Positions 10,109 through 23,400 are shown, counted from the stretch's first letter. The stretch: DNA of 64,000 nucleotides from Pleodorina starrii (GCA_030267565.1 BRXU01000014.1:2818501-2882500); one strand, 5' to 3'. Numbers and translations are program-made. The notes: generated by a model from the sequence alone, not told the origin.

Positions 10109-10113
10109 TGTAA
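10109..10113 (+). promoter_or_regulatory. Candidate poly(A) signal TGTAA for Mpv17 copy 1
   Basis: First plus-strand TGTAA seen after the stop at 9405. TGTAA is the usual signal in volvocine algae, but a pentamer also occurs by chance. Confidence 0.25.
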
Positions 10114-11566
10114 GGGTGCGCTAGGCGCCGGCTGTGGTTGTGGTACCGGCGGCTGTGCACGGGAAACCGTTTGTGCGTCCGCCCACCCGCTTTTCGCTTG
10201 CCAAGGTACCGGCGACACGCCTGCGATCCGGAATATGTACCATTTCATTTTATGCGCATACATCGCCGCTGGCGCATGCGGGCCCTAAACAGCTTGGAGG
10301 GTCTGCGGGCGTGGACGGCAGAGAGCTTATCTGTGGTGCGCACGTCACCACACTACTGTGTGGCGTCGTGTGGCGGATGACGATTCCCAATCGCGGATAT
10401 GCTTTCCGTTGGGAGAGCGAAGCTCTGATGGTAGTGAAGAGCTCTGGACAGTTTGGACCGTTCCTGCCCTTTCCTGCTGGAATCGACGACACGCGAGAGG
10501 CTTGGAGGGAGTTGCGCGGCAGTTGTCGACGAAGGAATGTTGGCCCGCCCCGCGTTCGTCGATTGGTATGGAAGTCCTGCGCCGGCTTCGTATCCGCAGC
10601 GACAGTAACGTATCCCAGTGTCGGTTTGCTCGTGTAGGATTGCTGCTGGTGGCGCGTTGTGTATGTATGTGCCTGCATAGTTTTGTGTTTGTGCTGATGT
10701 AGGAGAGACAAGGTTGCGGTTGCGATGGCTTTGCGCCCCGACGGCTCTGTCGGGTCGTCGGGCAGTCGAGAGAGAGAGCGACGTGTGGCAGCTCGGATAC
10801 CCCGAGTGCGGCACTTTTATTTGGTTATCGTCAGTTTCCGACCCATGGTTCCGCCGAGTTCCATAATTTTGTTGGGTTCCCGCTCAATTGACGACCGCTC
10901 CAGGCACTGTTCACTGGTCTGCCGTACAGTGCTTGCCGTACCGGTCAGTACCGGTCTTAAAACTAGCTGTTTAGCTAGGTTTTGCACGCGGTCTGGAGAA
11001 ATGTATCCCCATAGCTGGTTGCGTGTGTGGCTAAGACAAGAACATTTCACGGTACGACTCTAAAAGAACGTGTCTCGTCTGGTCGGTTGTTCGGTTGCTG
11101 ATTTGCTAATCAAGTAGTACGCAATGTGTTAGCGAGGTGGGTCCGTTCAAGGATCGCTGCCCAATCCCTAAGTGACGTTTTTGAACGTGGTAGTTGAGCG
11201 CCCAGTACCGGGTCAAGACACGTCAGCAGTTGTCACGATCACCCGAGACGACGTGCGACGCACGCTGTGGTTGTCTGCAGTTGTCTGAGCGTGTGGGCAA
11301 GAACCTGCAGAGGTTCCCTAGCTAAGAAGATTCGTGACGGGTAGAATCTGGCATCTGGATGGCAAAGCTGCGAGGGTGTGAGTGGATAGCAAAGCTGCGA
11401 GGGTGTGAGTGGGAAGTGAGGATACCCCTTGTAAGAAGTGCTGTCGTTGTGTCTCAGAGCGACCGTGTCCTGAACAGGCCGGGAGGCCGCGCCCCACAGA
11501 AATGAGAGTCTGCACAACCGCGCCTTTCCGAGGGTCTGACGTAGTAACTGCCGACACATATATCCA

Positions 11567-11571
11567 TTACA
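11567..11571 (-). promoter_or_regulatory. Candidate poly(A) signal TGTAA for Mpv17 copy 2
   Basis: TTACA on the plus strand, downstream of the minus-strand stop at 13715. The implied 3' UTR is long (about 2.1 kb). Confidence 0.2.
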
Positions 11572-13714
11572 CCACAAACACTCAAAGCGCCGCCATCCCA
11601 GTACGCGGCGCACGGTCGCTGATATGAAGCTCGCAGCCTCCCTCAGGAAGCAGCAAGCCCTTCTGGCCCCCTTCACAGAGCGACACCCACAGCAGCACCC
11701 CCGCAGCGACGGACGGCGGATGGAGAGGGATGGAGGCCCCTTTGCCGCAATGACCTGCACAACCAAACATCGGCGGCATCAGGAAAAGCGGCAGAGCCCC
11801 AAACCCGCATTTCAGCATGGTCTATAATGGCAAACGTTAGATATGCCACAACGCAGAAAAGCTCTCCACTGCATCTGCATCTGAATCCAATTCATGTCAC
11901 GGCGCGTCATTAAATATCGCAACGCAGCCGCAGATCCCGGAAGCGGGAAGCGCCGCCGTCGCAGCCCCTCTCCCGGCGCCCTTACGAGGCGTCACGAAAC
12001 AACCAAACGAGCAGCCTTCCCTTCCTTTCCCAGACACACAGACACAGACACGAAAATACGAGCCGCCAATGAACATGCTCGCGACCACTCGCCAAAGCAC
12101 AACCGCTATCACGACGCGCAAAACACTCCAACCACTCGCAACGAGCAAAATCGGACGCCGCTGCGCGACCCTTCCCACGGTCTGCCGACGCGCCCAGGAA
12201 GCCAGGAGGACGCCAGGGGCTTCCCTTCCTTGTCTCCAGGGAGACCCCTGGAGGCTCCTGGGAAGCGACACACCCGCGCAAACGCCGTGAGCGGAACACG
12301 CACACAGCGGCGACCAAGCAGCATCGCGGATCGCGGGCAGGAGAACGCAACACACGGCATCACTCCGCGGCATCACGCACACACACACTCCTCACTCTAA
12401 GAAGGTGCTTGAGCAGCAACAGCAGCACGGGTCAAAACTGCTCGTCCTGCGAAGTCGCTCCAGTGCAGCATCAGCGCCGCGAGGTCACTGCGCGATGCCT
12501 CGCTCAATAAATAGCGATCATCAGTCGACTCCGCGTTTCGGTCACACTCGATTCGACGCCCCCCGCCCCATGCCGCGCAGCCCCCTTCCAAACCAACACG
12601 CCGCGCAACGTCAACGCAATGACCAGCGCACAAGTCAAGGGTTGCCCGCTGGCCCTTAACACCCCTCACGAGGGTATCGAGCCCGCTGTAACAGCCGCAA
12701 CTCGAACGCGCCCAACCCTCATAACGCAAACAACCAACAAAAAACATAAACGCGTCAGCCGCAAACCAGGAAAACATCTGTCACGCTGCCCCTGCTCTCC
12801 CGCTCAGCGCAATGTTCCCGCTCCCTCTCGCAGTCCTCTGTGCCGTACATACCGTACATATCTTGGTAACAGCTCTTCAAACACCCGCGCGCGCCGGCGC
12901 CGTGCCCGGCGGCAGGAAACTCCGAAAAACGTCTCTGCGCACTCGTCCCGTCCACGCTCGTCCATGCTCGTCCACGCTCGCCGCAGAACCCGTCTTCGAG
13001 ATCAATGCCCTCGGCAACGGTGGCGGCCAGGGAATCCCAGCGAGAATCCCCGAGGTCATCGGGTGCACAGGCTCCCCCAATCCACGGCTCTCGCGCGTAG
13101 CCCCCACTGACCGGACCCCAAATATGGGTTGGTCCGGAAGCTAGGACCCGCGCCCGCCCACGCCGCGCCGCACCACCAATCCATACGGCGAAGAGGAATG
13201 TGACCGGGCATCTCTTCGACCCCCCCAGGATGACGTCATGAGCAAAGTCTCTTGTCACAGTCGCTGCAACCATCGGTAACGGCAGGCGCCGGTAATGCCC
13301 GCCAAAAAAGATGCCCCCTACCTACATTCTGCCCCCCTGCTGCGAACCGGTCAGAACGTTGCATGCAACAGCCCATGAGCCCTCCTCCCCCCTCTACTGA
13401 CCAGCAAACGTCCCGCTGGGGTTTTCGGTAGGCTCAGACGGCTCAGGACCCGCCGGCAAGCTCGCCCCTCCACGTTCGCACCCAGCACCGCCGCTGCACC
13501 GCGCCGCCGCGCGCACGTCGCCCCCAGCAGTCGACCCCAGCTGCTGCAATCACCGAGCGCTGGCGCCTTCCTCCGCGGCCGCATCCCGCGGCGCCCGCCC
13601 GCGCGCAGCGGGCAGAGCACCGAAACCGACGTTCTTCTCTTCCCCCGTCCGCAATCCCCTCATCCCGTATTTGCTGCAGCAGCTGCTGCACCTGCCGCTG
13701 CCGCTGGTGCTGCT

Positions 13715-15088
13715 CTAAAGAGAGCTGTCTGGGCTGTCCAACTTGGGCGGGAGCGGCTGCTTGGGCAGCTCGGCCACACTGCCCCCCTGCCGCCAGCACC
13801 GCAGGGCCTCAGAGGCTGTGGCCACCCAGTCGTCCTGGGAGCGGGCCCAAGACAGGAAGCAGGCGTCCTGCACGGCAAGCAGGCCAACGAAGCAGACCAG
13901 GACCAGGACCGGAACCGGGGCGGAGGGGCAGGGGGGCAGCCGGGGAAGTCAGCGGGAAGCGGTCAGGTTGTGGTCAAGTAGATTACGGCAGCCGCGGGGG
14001 CCTTTCAGTGGTGCGCCCGCCTTGGCAAGCACAAGGCGGAAGGCGCTGTGAGAGATAGCGACGGTTGTTCGCCGCGCCCGTAAACACGAAGCCCCGCCTG
14101 CCCGCCCGCCCTCCCGGACACGTCAAAACTCTAAAACCCTAAAACCCACAATCAGCGTGGCTCCGTTGACCGCCAGCAGTTGGTGCTCCACGGGGATGCG
14201 GGTGAAGTTGAAGGCCTGGAACAGCGGCCACACGGCCAGCTCGGCGGTGTAGGTGGGGATGAAGTCCTGGGCGGGGCGGAGGAGGAGAGGGGCGGGGCGG
14301 GAAGGCCCCAGTGAGGCGTGAGGGGAGAGCAGGGATGGGAGGGTGCGGCCAAAACCGCAAAGAGCAACACACTACGGTACAAGCAACAACAGCTGCTCCA
14401 GGGCCGCCAGGAAAACCGATTGCCCAAATTATTCGGGCACTACGTGCGATGCGGGTTTCTCATCGTCTCGCGGCGTCAGCCGCGCTGGGAAGACGAGGCG
14501 CACGGCGCAATCGTGGAACCCGCCCCGGCAGTCCTCTCTGCGGCCCTCCTCCCTGTTGGCCGCTCTCACCTGCGTGATCTTCTTCTTGAAGCCCTCCAAC
14601 CCCGAGCCGTCAATCAGCGCGCAGCCCCAGGCGTAGAAGGCCACCACGTAGAGGGGACCCATGATGGCCGTGTCCGCAATCAGTTTGGCTGCCAGGAACG
14701 CCGGACCCGACCCGAAGAGTTTCGCGCAAATGACGTCCAGCTGGTGATACCAGTGGTGGCCGACGGGGCCCATAAAGGCCGCGCCAAAAGCGGCTGTGCA
14801 GACCACACGCCGCGCGTCGAGTTCGGACCAACGCCGCTGCTCGACCGCTCTGCAAGCCCAACGGTATCGCGGACCAGAGGTGCAAGAAGTTGCCGCGGTC
14901 GCTTCCAATTGAATCCTAAACATTAGCATGTGAATAGTGTTTGCGGGTTACCTTTGCGCAAGGACGTCGCCCGTTCCCCACAAAAGGCAGGACGTGGCCA
15001 TCTGCGTGAGGACTGGCCGCCTGCTGAGCTGTCGCTCGTAGGCGCCCCATATCCGATTCATGCGCGCATTCAAGCTCAGGCCCTTCAT
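13715..15088 (-). CDS. Mpv17/PMP22-family membrane protein, copy 2
   Basis: Second member of the Mpv17/PMP22 family, 228 residues. Exons 15088-14952, 14849-14570, 14266-14150 and 13867-13715 join in matching phases. Visible: MNRIWGAYERQLSRRPVLTQ, CLLWGTGDVLAQ, TAAFGAAFMGPVGHHWYHQL, MGPLYVVAFYAWGCALIDG, DFIPTYTAELAVWPLFQAFN then FTRIPVEHQLLAVN (close to the family W-P-x-x-Q-x-x-N-F-x-x-V-P signature), and DACFLSWARSQDDW. It is closer to the family consensus than copy 1. ATG 15088 is the first ATG in frame. An alternative acceptor 36 bases into intron 1 stays in frame and would add about 22 residues, but alignment with copy 1 favours the one used. Its 5' end faces the J-domain gene 650 bp away, so the two may share a divergent promoter. 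Confidence 0.9.
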
Positions 15089-15737
15089 TGTGTAAGCGAG
15101 CGCGGCTCCGGCGCCGCGACCTGATGTGACCGGGCCCAGCCGAGCCAAGGGCGACCTTAACGATAAGAAACGCAGCTTCTGACGAAAGTCGAGGCCACGT
15201 TACGCCCCTAATATTATTCCCACTGAAAAGATGGCAGCTCGGGCGCCGACCGCAAAGGCGACGGATGTCCCCAAACGAAAAAAGACTGAAAGGGTGTGGC
15301 GGCCCCCAACAATTACAGCTCGCGACGGCGCACTAGTATAACTGCGCGTAGTGTAGCACGTCACAGCTAAGTTCGCTCGAGGCAACGCAACTCCTTCTTG
15401 CCGTCTTGTCGCTGTCGTACATGCCTTTTGGTCGTGCACTGCCTGCTGCATCTGCACCCCTCCCGGCCGTCAAATTGTTAGAAATAAATGTTCGGCGCTC
15501 GCTTCATTTTGCAGCGTTGCAAGCGGTCACGGCATAATTACACTTAGCCTAGGGCCCGGTACAAAATCTGAGCCCTAAGCCCATATATTTACCAGTGCTG
15601 TGTAAGGACATTTCTAGACGAGTGTGGCTAGCTTCATAGCGGCGTTACGGGACTGTTAGCCGGCCCTTTGGGGCCGAGCACTCTGGCCCTGAGAGCGGGG
15701 GCCTCATCGGGGGCACGTGCGGCCTATATCAAGCGAA
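15089..15737. promoter_or_regulatory. Divergent promoter region between Mpv17 copy 2 and the J-domain gene
   Basis: 650 bp with no coding motif. A TATA-like CATATATTTACC at about 15580-15591 is placed suitably for transcription of the plus-strand gene (start ATG 15738). The assignment is inference from position. Confidence 0.4.
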
Positions 15738-17371
15738 ATGAAGCTAACGCGCGCTCAGGCGTTGTCGGAGCTGGGACTTGGCGAAGTGAGCTCGGGTACC
15801 GGTATAGGCTTTCGCGCCGATCTGCCTTATATATTAAGCCGCAGAGCCGGGGCACGTCAACGTTTGAAGACATTTCACTAGGTTCCTAAAAGATGATACC
15901 ATGAACGTTGCGTGCTTAGGTCCGGTATCCCAAGTGCAAGGCGAATCCATTGCTTTTGCTTGCCGTATGCCCTCTTCCGTGGCGTCACCGCAGGGCGCAT
16001 CTGAAGATGACATCAAAAAGGCATACAAGAAGCTTGCTCTGCAATGGTGCGATGGCAACCCATCAGCTTGCCTGGTTTGAACCCGACGTGTCGAAAATGC
16101 TTGCCCCCGCCGTCTACACATGTCGTTGGGTTGACCTCTTGCAATCGGTTGCTGTTGGAAAGGGGGTGTCTGTCTTGCCGAGGATGCTGTCCTGGGCACA
16201 CCTCGGGGCCCACCTTGCGGCGTGGGGGTTAAACAAAGGTCTGACCTACCCTTTGTTTCTTGGGGCAGGCATCCCGACAAGAACGCGGACAAGGAGGCGG
16301 CGACGGTGCGCTTCCAGGCAAGTTCCCCCTGCCACTCGTGTATTCTTTTACCGCGAGTAGAGGTTCTTCACACCACCTCCGATCCGCTGACCAGACGGCG
16401 TAGTCGGTCTCGCCCAATCGAGCACCTTCCGTGCACAGCCTCCCACTTGCGGCGCTCTGGGTTCATGTTGGGCCTTATCCGCCGCCCATCCGATGCTGCC
16501 CATTGCCCCCCAAGGAGAGGTCACAGGTCCCGCTCTACCGGCATCCGCCACACACGCTGACGCCCCACCCCCGGTACCGACACGCCTCCCCGACGGTCAG
16601 GTCTCTCCCTGCCACAAACCTGATTTGTGAAGCTGCGCTCACCTGCACTCACAAGCCATCCTGACCCATGACCTGCCGTGTGCCGTACTGCCGTGCGGCT
16701 TGCCGCCTGCCCCACCGCACTCCGCCGCAGATGATTTCCGCCGCCTACGCCCGCCTGTCCGCTCGCAACCACCCGGGCGACGACGATGACCTGGAGGATC
16801 TGGATCCCGAGGACATCTTTGATGAGGATGACTTTGAGGAGTTTGAGGACCTGCAGCGAGCCGAGTTCTTCCACCGCATGTGTGTAGGGGGGGGGGGCTG
16901 AGATTGGCTGCCGGGCTGCCGCCATGCCGCGCTGCCGCCATGCCGCGCTGCCGCTATGCCGCCATGCCTACTCGGAGCTGTAGTCCTTACCGGTGGTTGG
17001 CTGGTATCCTAAACTCTTACCCCAACAACTCTGATGGCCGGGAGGGCTCCGGGGGGCTCGTCGGCTGACAAGGAGAAGGTCCGGCGGGCCTTGCGCTCAG
17101 GCAGGACAGCGCGTTTCCTGGTGTGCCGCCGATGGTTTCAACGATGTGGGTCGCTGCCATTCCTGGCGCATTCGCGGTAGAGCCCCTCCCACCGCACCGT
17201 GTCCCGAGCCCTCGATCGCCGCCAACCCTCCACCTCCACCTCCACCAGACACGCGCCACTTTTTGCCAGCTTTTGCGCTGACACTCGCACACCGCGCCCG
17301 CCCCTGAACTTCGTCCGCAGGTTCTTTGGCGGCATGCGTATGGGCGGAGGCGGCGGCCGGCGCTTCGGCGG

Positions 17372-17402
<31 letters not shown>

Positions 17403-20400
17403 GCCACGGACGGCTTCCGGGTCTTTTTCATGCCGGGCGGCGGCATGGCGTTTGGGCCCTCGTTTGGCTTCCCGGGGGGCGGCAGGCCGCGCGGCGGACG
17501 CGGCGGCCCGCCGCCCCGTGGCCGCGGCGGCTACGGACCGCCGGGTAGGGCGCTGCCGGTCCGGGGGCGGGAGGGGGCCAGCGGCGCCAGCGCTTCTGGT
17601 TTGTAGATGAAGATGAAGAAGGGGCGGGAGCGGGGTTTTCAGGAGGTTTTGTTTTGTTCGTTGCTCAGACCCTATACCCCCTTCCGTTAGATAAACTGCC
17701 TCTTAAGCGCAACGACTGCCGCGCAACCCACCCGACAACTCGTGCGATTCGTGCGACGCAGGCGGTCGCGGCGCGTCGTTTTACACGTACGACAGCGAAT
17801 CGGACGACGGCGATTACGACGACTCAGGTGGGCGGGCGGGCCCGGGTCGGGTGGGGGCGCAGGCCGCTGGGGTCACTTTGCGATTGGGTGGCAGCTTAGG
17901 CGACAGCTTTCCCAACTGAAACTGCGTAAATCTGGGTTCGCCACTCCACCCGAATCCTGATCGAGACTGGACATGAGACCGGATATGGCGTCTGGCGGAG
18001 GTGGGCCCCTGCTTCTTCGAAGCACCTGTGCACGATCCCGTGTGAGTCAGTCCCGTTGGTTGGTTTGGTCAACACGGTTCGACCCCCGATTGATTGACCG
18101 ACCAATTAATTGCCTAAACTGGCCCTCCCACGTCCCACCCGTCCGGCCCTCAGGCAGCTACAGCACTGTGGATGACGAGGAGGAGGCCCGGGCGTACTTT
18201 GAGGCACAGAAGCAGGCCCGCGGGGACAAGTCGGGCTCGCGGAAGGACGAGCGGAAGCGCCGCGCCCGGGAGGTGGGTCGGGAGGTAGGATTGCGCCCCG
18301 CCCCGACCCACCGCTTCCCGCCCCGCCCCAACCCACCACGCCTAACCCTCTCCGTTCCATCGCCGCGGCCCTCAAACCCCTCCGCCCTCAGTCCCATCAG
18401 CCCTCGGTCTTTCTCACCCACACTTCCCCGACCGACCGACCTGACCCCAGGCCGACGACTTCTTCACGCGCTCGGAGGACGCCCGCCGCACCGCCGCCTT
18501 CTCCGCGCCGGACCCCGGTCTGACCAAGTTCGCTGGGCAGCAGCTGCCTCGGCCCACCAACCCGGGCGGAGTGCGCAGCGAGAACTCCATCCGGGTGACT
18601 CTGGACCCCAAGAAGAAGGCCACATCCTGGCTGGACCAGCGGCAGATACGGTGAGTGTGTCTGGGGGCGTGTGTGTCTGCGTGTCTGTGCCTGCGCATGC
18701 GAGGTATGCGTGCTATTAAGGGGACCTGGGGTCCGGAAACGGCCCGCCGCGCCGCCGCCGTCCGCTGGTTCCTAAATCCAGGACCGGCCCCGGCCCTAAC
18801 CTCCACCGCCAACTCGTTATCACGCCCCCTCCCTCCCTCTTCAAAACCCCCTCCCTCCCTCGGTCCCTCCCGTCCTTCTTCCCTCTACATATCCAGCTTT
18901 GAGCTGGACTACAAGCGCGCCGGAGAGACTGCCTGGACCACCCTCAGCTCCGAAACCAGTGCCACGTTTGATGTGGGCAACCTGGCTTCCGGCACCCGCT
19001 ACGTGTTCCGCGGCCGGGCGGGGACGTGGATGCCGGCCGGCGGGGCGGGCGGCGGCAAGGAGATGCAGCTGCAGGTGGGGGAGGCAGGGGGGAGGGCTGA
19101 GGACGGAGGGTGTGGAGGGCCTGGGGCGAGGAAGGCAGGGGGGAAGGAGGGCCGAGGAGAGGTGCCGGAAGGAAAGGCGGGTGGTTTGAAGGTTGGACTG
19201 CAGGGCGGGGTTGGGGATGGGGTTGAGGACGGCATGGGATGGGGGCGACTGGGGGGAGACGTCGTGAGGGGAGAAGGGGACGCTGCTGCGCGGGGCCCCG
19301 CCGGGTGGTTTGGCGGTGCGGGAAGGATCACATCGGGTCACGAAGCGCCCCCGGCCCCCGGCCCCCGCACCGCCGCTGCCCCCGGCTGACCTGTGCAGTG
19401 GGGCAAGCACTCGGAGGAGAGCATCTTCGCCACCACCGGCAACCCGGCGGCGGCGGCGACGGCGGCGGGGCCGTCCAGCGCCGCCGCCGCCACACCCATG
19501 AATACCGGCGGGAATGCTCCGGGGCCGTCGGCGGCGGCTGGGGGCGCCGCCGCCGCGGCTGGGTCAGCGGGCCCCAGCGGCACCGGCAGCAGGCCGGGCG
19601 CGGCGACGGGGGGGGCGGGGACGTCCAGGGCACCGCCGACGGCAGCGGCGGTGGATGGCGGCGGCGCGTCGACCAACGGCGGTGCTGCAGCGGATGCGAC
19701 GGGGACCGGCAAGAGCAAGAAGAAGAAGGGCAAGGGAGGGAAGGCCGGGAAGGACGGCGGTGGCGAGGGCGCTGGCCCCGGTCCCGGCATCAGCAGCGGC
19801 GGTGGCGGAGGTGGCGGTGGCGCGACGGCGGAGGAGCGTGCTGCGGAGCTGGTGGGTCGGGTTGGGTCCGGTCGGGGGTGCGGGCGGTCGGGGGGCTGGG
19901 TTGGCGGTGGGAGTATACGGGGCGGGGCGGGGGTAGTGCGGCGGTGTGGACGTGAAGGTTACCCTCTCACATGCGCAAATCCACTGCTTGGCAGCCCAGG
20001 TTACGGTCCCAAGATTTAGCCCAGTCAGTCAGTCAGTCAGTCAGTCAATCAGACAACCGATGTTGGGTCGATTTGGGGTGGTCGCAGGAGCGTCAGCGTC
20101 AGCGGCAGGCTGAGGCGCGGCGGCAGGAGGAGGAGCGACAGCGAGCCGCCGCCGCCGAGGAAAAGCGGCGGGCGGAGGCGGAGAAGGAAGCCGCGATGCG
20201 GGCCGCCATGGAGGCCGCGGCGGCGGAGTACGAGCGCTTTACGGCGGCCGCTGCCGCCACCAGCAGCGGCGCCGCCGGCGGGAAGGGCACAAAGAAGGCC
20301 GCCGCCGCTGGTGCGGCGGCGGCAGCGGCGCCGTCCGCCGCGAAGCCGCAGGGTTCCGCACCGGAACCAGGTTTCGGAGCCTCGGCTGGATCCGGCGCGG

Positions 20401-23400
20401 CACCAGCAGCGGGGCGACGGGCAGACGTCCGTCCGCAACAGCAGCAAGCGCACCAGCAGCAGGCAGCGGCCGGCAAGGCGCAGTCGTACACGCAGAGGCC
20501 TGCCGGCGCCGCCGCCTCCGCTGCACCGGCGGGAACTCGGGCGCCAGGGCCGGGCTCCGCTGCGGGACCAGGACCGGGGCCGCGCAGTACCCCGTCGCCG
20601 CCGCAGCCGTACTCGGGACCAGCTGCAGGTGCGGGCAGTGGGGGCTTCGGCGAGGCGCGGTTCGGACGGCCCGCAGGGCCGCCGCCGCCACAAATGGCGG
20701 GCGGGCGCGGCGGCGGCGGCGGCAAGGGCCGTGGCTTTGGCTACGGGCCCGGCGGAGGAGGCAGTGGCAGTGTCCGGGGCGGCGGCCAGGGCGGGCGGGG
20801 GCCGTCGGAGTGGCAGTGGCAGGTGAGCGGGGGAGGGGCCTGGATGGTTGGCGGGGGGTGGGGGAGGGGTCAGGCGGGGAGTGCGCGTTGCGCGACCGGC
20901 CCTTGCGCCTAGCTGCGCCTAGCTGCGATGCGTGTAAGCAGGGCGAACCCCGGATCGAGCCGCAGCTTCCGCGAGTGACGGAACCTAGCGCTGGGGAAGC
21001 CGCGGGGTGCGGATTGATGCGGCAAGCAAAGAGAATTGAAAGTGTGGCAGCTGTAGCGCGAGGCGTGAAATGGTTTGCGATGGGCACGACGGGACTCACG
21101 CGCGCGAACTGCGAGGCGCCAAGTCTTTCTTAACGCGCGCGCGACGCTGTCGCTTCCGTACGGAAACCGTACAATTGCCGTACAGGAGGATCTGGAGCTG
21201 GAGATGGCGATCGCCGCCAGTCTCAAGTCTGCCGAGCAGGAGGGGCTTTCCGACCTCATCGACAAGGAGGCACTGGCGGCGATAAACGCCACCGCCGAGG
21301 ACCGGGCCGCCGCCGCCGGGGCATACGCCGCCAAGGCAGCCGGCGCCGCGGCGGCGGCTCCGCCGCCGCCGCCGTCTGCCTTCGACCACTACCCCACGCT
21401 GCCGACGCCATCTAAGCCCGCCTCAGCATCCACGTCTGCGGCGCCGTCGCCGTCGCCGCCAGCGCCGTCCCCGCGGCCAGCGCAGCAGCAGCAGCCGTTG
21501 CCGCCTCCGCCGCGCCTGTTTCCCGCCGGCAATACCACCCAGACGGCGCCGGCGCCGATGCCTGTGCCAACGCCCATCCCGGTCGCTTCGGCAGCCGGCT
21601 CGGCATTTCGTGCCAAGCTCGCCACCGCCGCATCACAGCCAGGCGACGCGGCGTCGAAGAGGGCGCCGCCGCCGCCTGCCGCTGCCGCCACCCCAGCCGC
21701 CGGTCCTGCAGGGATCGCACCCAGCGGCCCCCCAAAGGTCGACGATGTGATCATGCAGCAGCCGCCGCAGCAGCCTTATCAACCGCAACCACCGCCGCCG
21801 CCGCAGCAGCAGCAGCATCTTCCCAAAGCGTACCCGCTGGCAGCCCCGCCGGGGAGCGGCACGGCAACCGAGCGGGAAGCCCCGGGTGTGCTCCCTAAAG
21901 GCGCGCCCAACCCAACGCCCATGTCGTTCCCGCTGCCGTACGCCCAGGCCGTTCCGACGCCCGGCGCCGCGCCACCGGCGCCGTCGGCTGCCGCGGCTGC
22001 CGCCGCCGCCGCCGCTTCAGGCGCTGCCGCCAGGCCTGCTGCGTACAGCGCGCACCCAGTGCTGGCGGCGGCACTGGCGCAGCAACGGTCGGCCGCCTCA
22101 TCGCCCGGGGGCCCGGCCGCCAGCGCCCTGCCGAAACCCCAATTCCTGAATCTCCAACCCGCGCCGCCGGCGCCGGGCGCGGCGGTGACGGCGGCGGCGG
22201 CAGCGACGGCGGGAGCTCCCGCCGGCGCGAACCCCGCCGGGGGCTTCTTGGCGCCGCAGTCGGTCGCTGCGTTTGCCGCCGGGCGATTGGGCACGGGCGG
22301 TTTGGGCAGCAGGCCCGTCAGCGCCACAGCGGCATCAGCGGCAGCGGCAACCTCGACGTCGACGTCCGCTGGATCGTCCCTCTCCGCGGCGGCGGCAGCG
22401 CAGCAGGCACCTGCGGCGCACTTGCCTGCGCAGCCGCCGTCAACTTTGCAGTCGTCGCAGCATCAGGTGTTGTCGCAGCCAGGCGGCGCGGTCGGCGGTA
22501 TCGGCGGGCTGGGCAACCTCGGCACAGCCGCCGCAACGCTGCAGGCGCCGTGGGTGCTTCCCGGCGTCAGCGCGTCGGCAGCCCCGGGAGTCAGTACGGC
22601 AGCCCAGGGCTCCTCGGCGTCGTCGTACCCCGCGGCGTCGTACCCGTGGCTGCCGTATGCGACGGCGGCGTCAACGTTGGAGGCCGTGGCGGCGAAGCCA
22701 TCGGTGGGATGCGGCGCGGCCGATGGCGCGGTCGCCGGTGCGACGGCGGCGGGGCCGGCGGCGGGAGCGGCGTCTGTCGCTGCGGTCAACGGCGGAGCCT
22801 CAGGGGGAACGGCCGTCAGGAAAGTGCTCTCTGGAGCTGCTTCGCTGGAGGCTGCCCGGGCAGCCTGGGCAAACGCTGCCTCCACCGGCGGCGGCGCCGT
22901 GACGGGACTGGACCTCGGCGGTGGCGCCGCCGCCGCCGGTTCTCCATGGCGCAACGGCGCTGGCAGCGGCGGCTGCGGTGGCTCGGCCGCCGCGACGGCC
23001 AGCTCTGCCTCCCTCTACGGCAACAGCATGGGCAGGCCCTCCGTCATCACAGCCGGCGTCGGCCTGTACGGCAGCTCGTACGCAATGAGCGGCGCGCCGG
23101 TGGCGACGGGGAGAGAGGCGGGCGGTAGCAGCGGCGGTGGCGCTGGCACGGGCGTGGGGGTCGGCAGCGGCGGCGGCGGCGGCGCCAGCAGCAGCGGCGG
23201 CAGTACATCGCTGCGGCCCGCCCTCCCCGCGTCTGCAAACACGCCGTTTGGAAGCGCCTCCGATTTCGGCGGTCTGCCGTCAGTTGCGGCGCCGCTGAAC
23301 CTCCTGGCGGGCTCCCTTCAGCCGCCGCCGACGGCCCAACAGCCGGCGGCCCAGCTGACTCCGCATCAGCTAATGGCGCAACAACTGGAGCAGCAGTACG

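Larger units (their letters stand above)
9406..13714. other. Convergent 3' spacer between the two Mpv17-family genes
   Basis: No gene recognised in 4.3 kb. It contains a CAG run (9497-9514), an approximately 28-bp unit present twice (AGCAAAGCTGCGAGGGTGTGAGTGG, 11358-11420) and GC-rich simple sequence near 9600-9860. Candidate poly(A) signals are TGTAA at 10109-10113 for the plus gene and TTACA at 11567-11571 for the minus gene. If these are used, the 3' UTRs would be about 0.7 and 2.1 kb. Open frames such as 11894-12400 are Arg/His/Thr-rich with no domain and are probably UTR. Confidence 0.5.

Noticed and set aside
11894..12400. 168-codon plus-strand open frame (Arg/His/Thr-rich)
   Set aside because: No domain, composition typical of GC-rich non-coding DNA, antisense frames equally open, and it lies in the presumed 3' UTR of the minus-strand Mpv17 gene.
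19239..19955. Long alternative-frame open frames inside exon 10 and intron 9 of the J-domain gene
   Set aside because: They are shadows: the FN3/low-complexity frame is supported by conserved motifs and splice phases, and the others read Arg/Gly/Pro from the same GC repeats.
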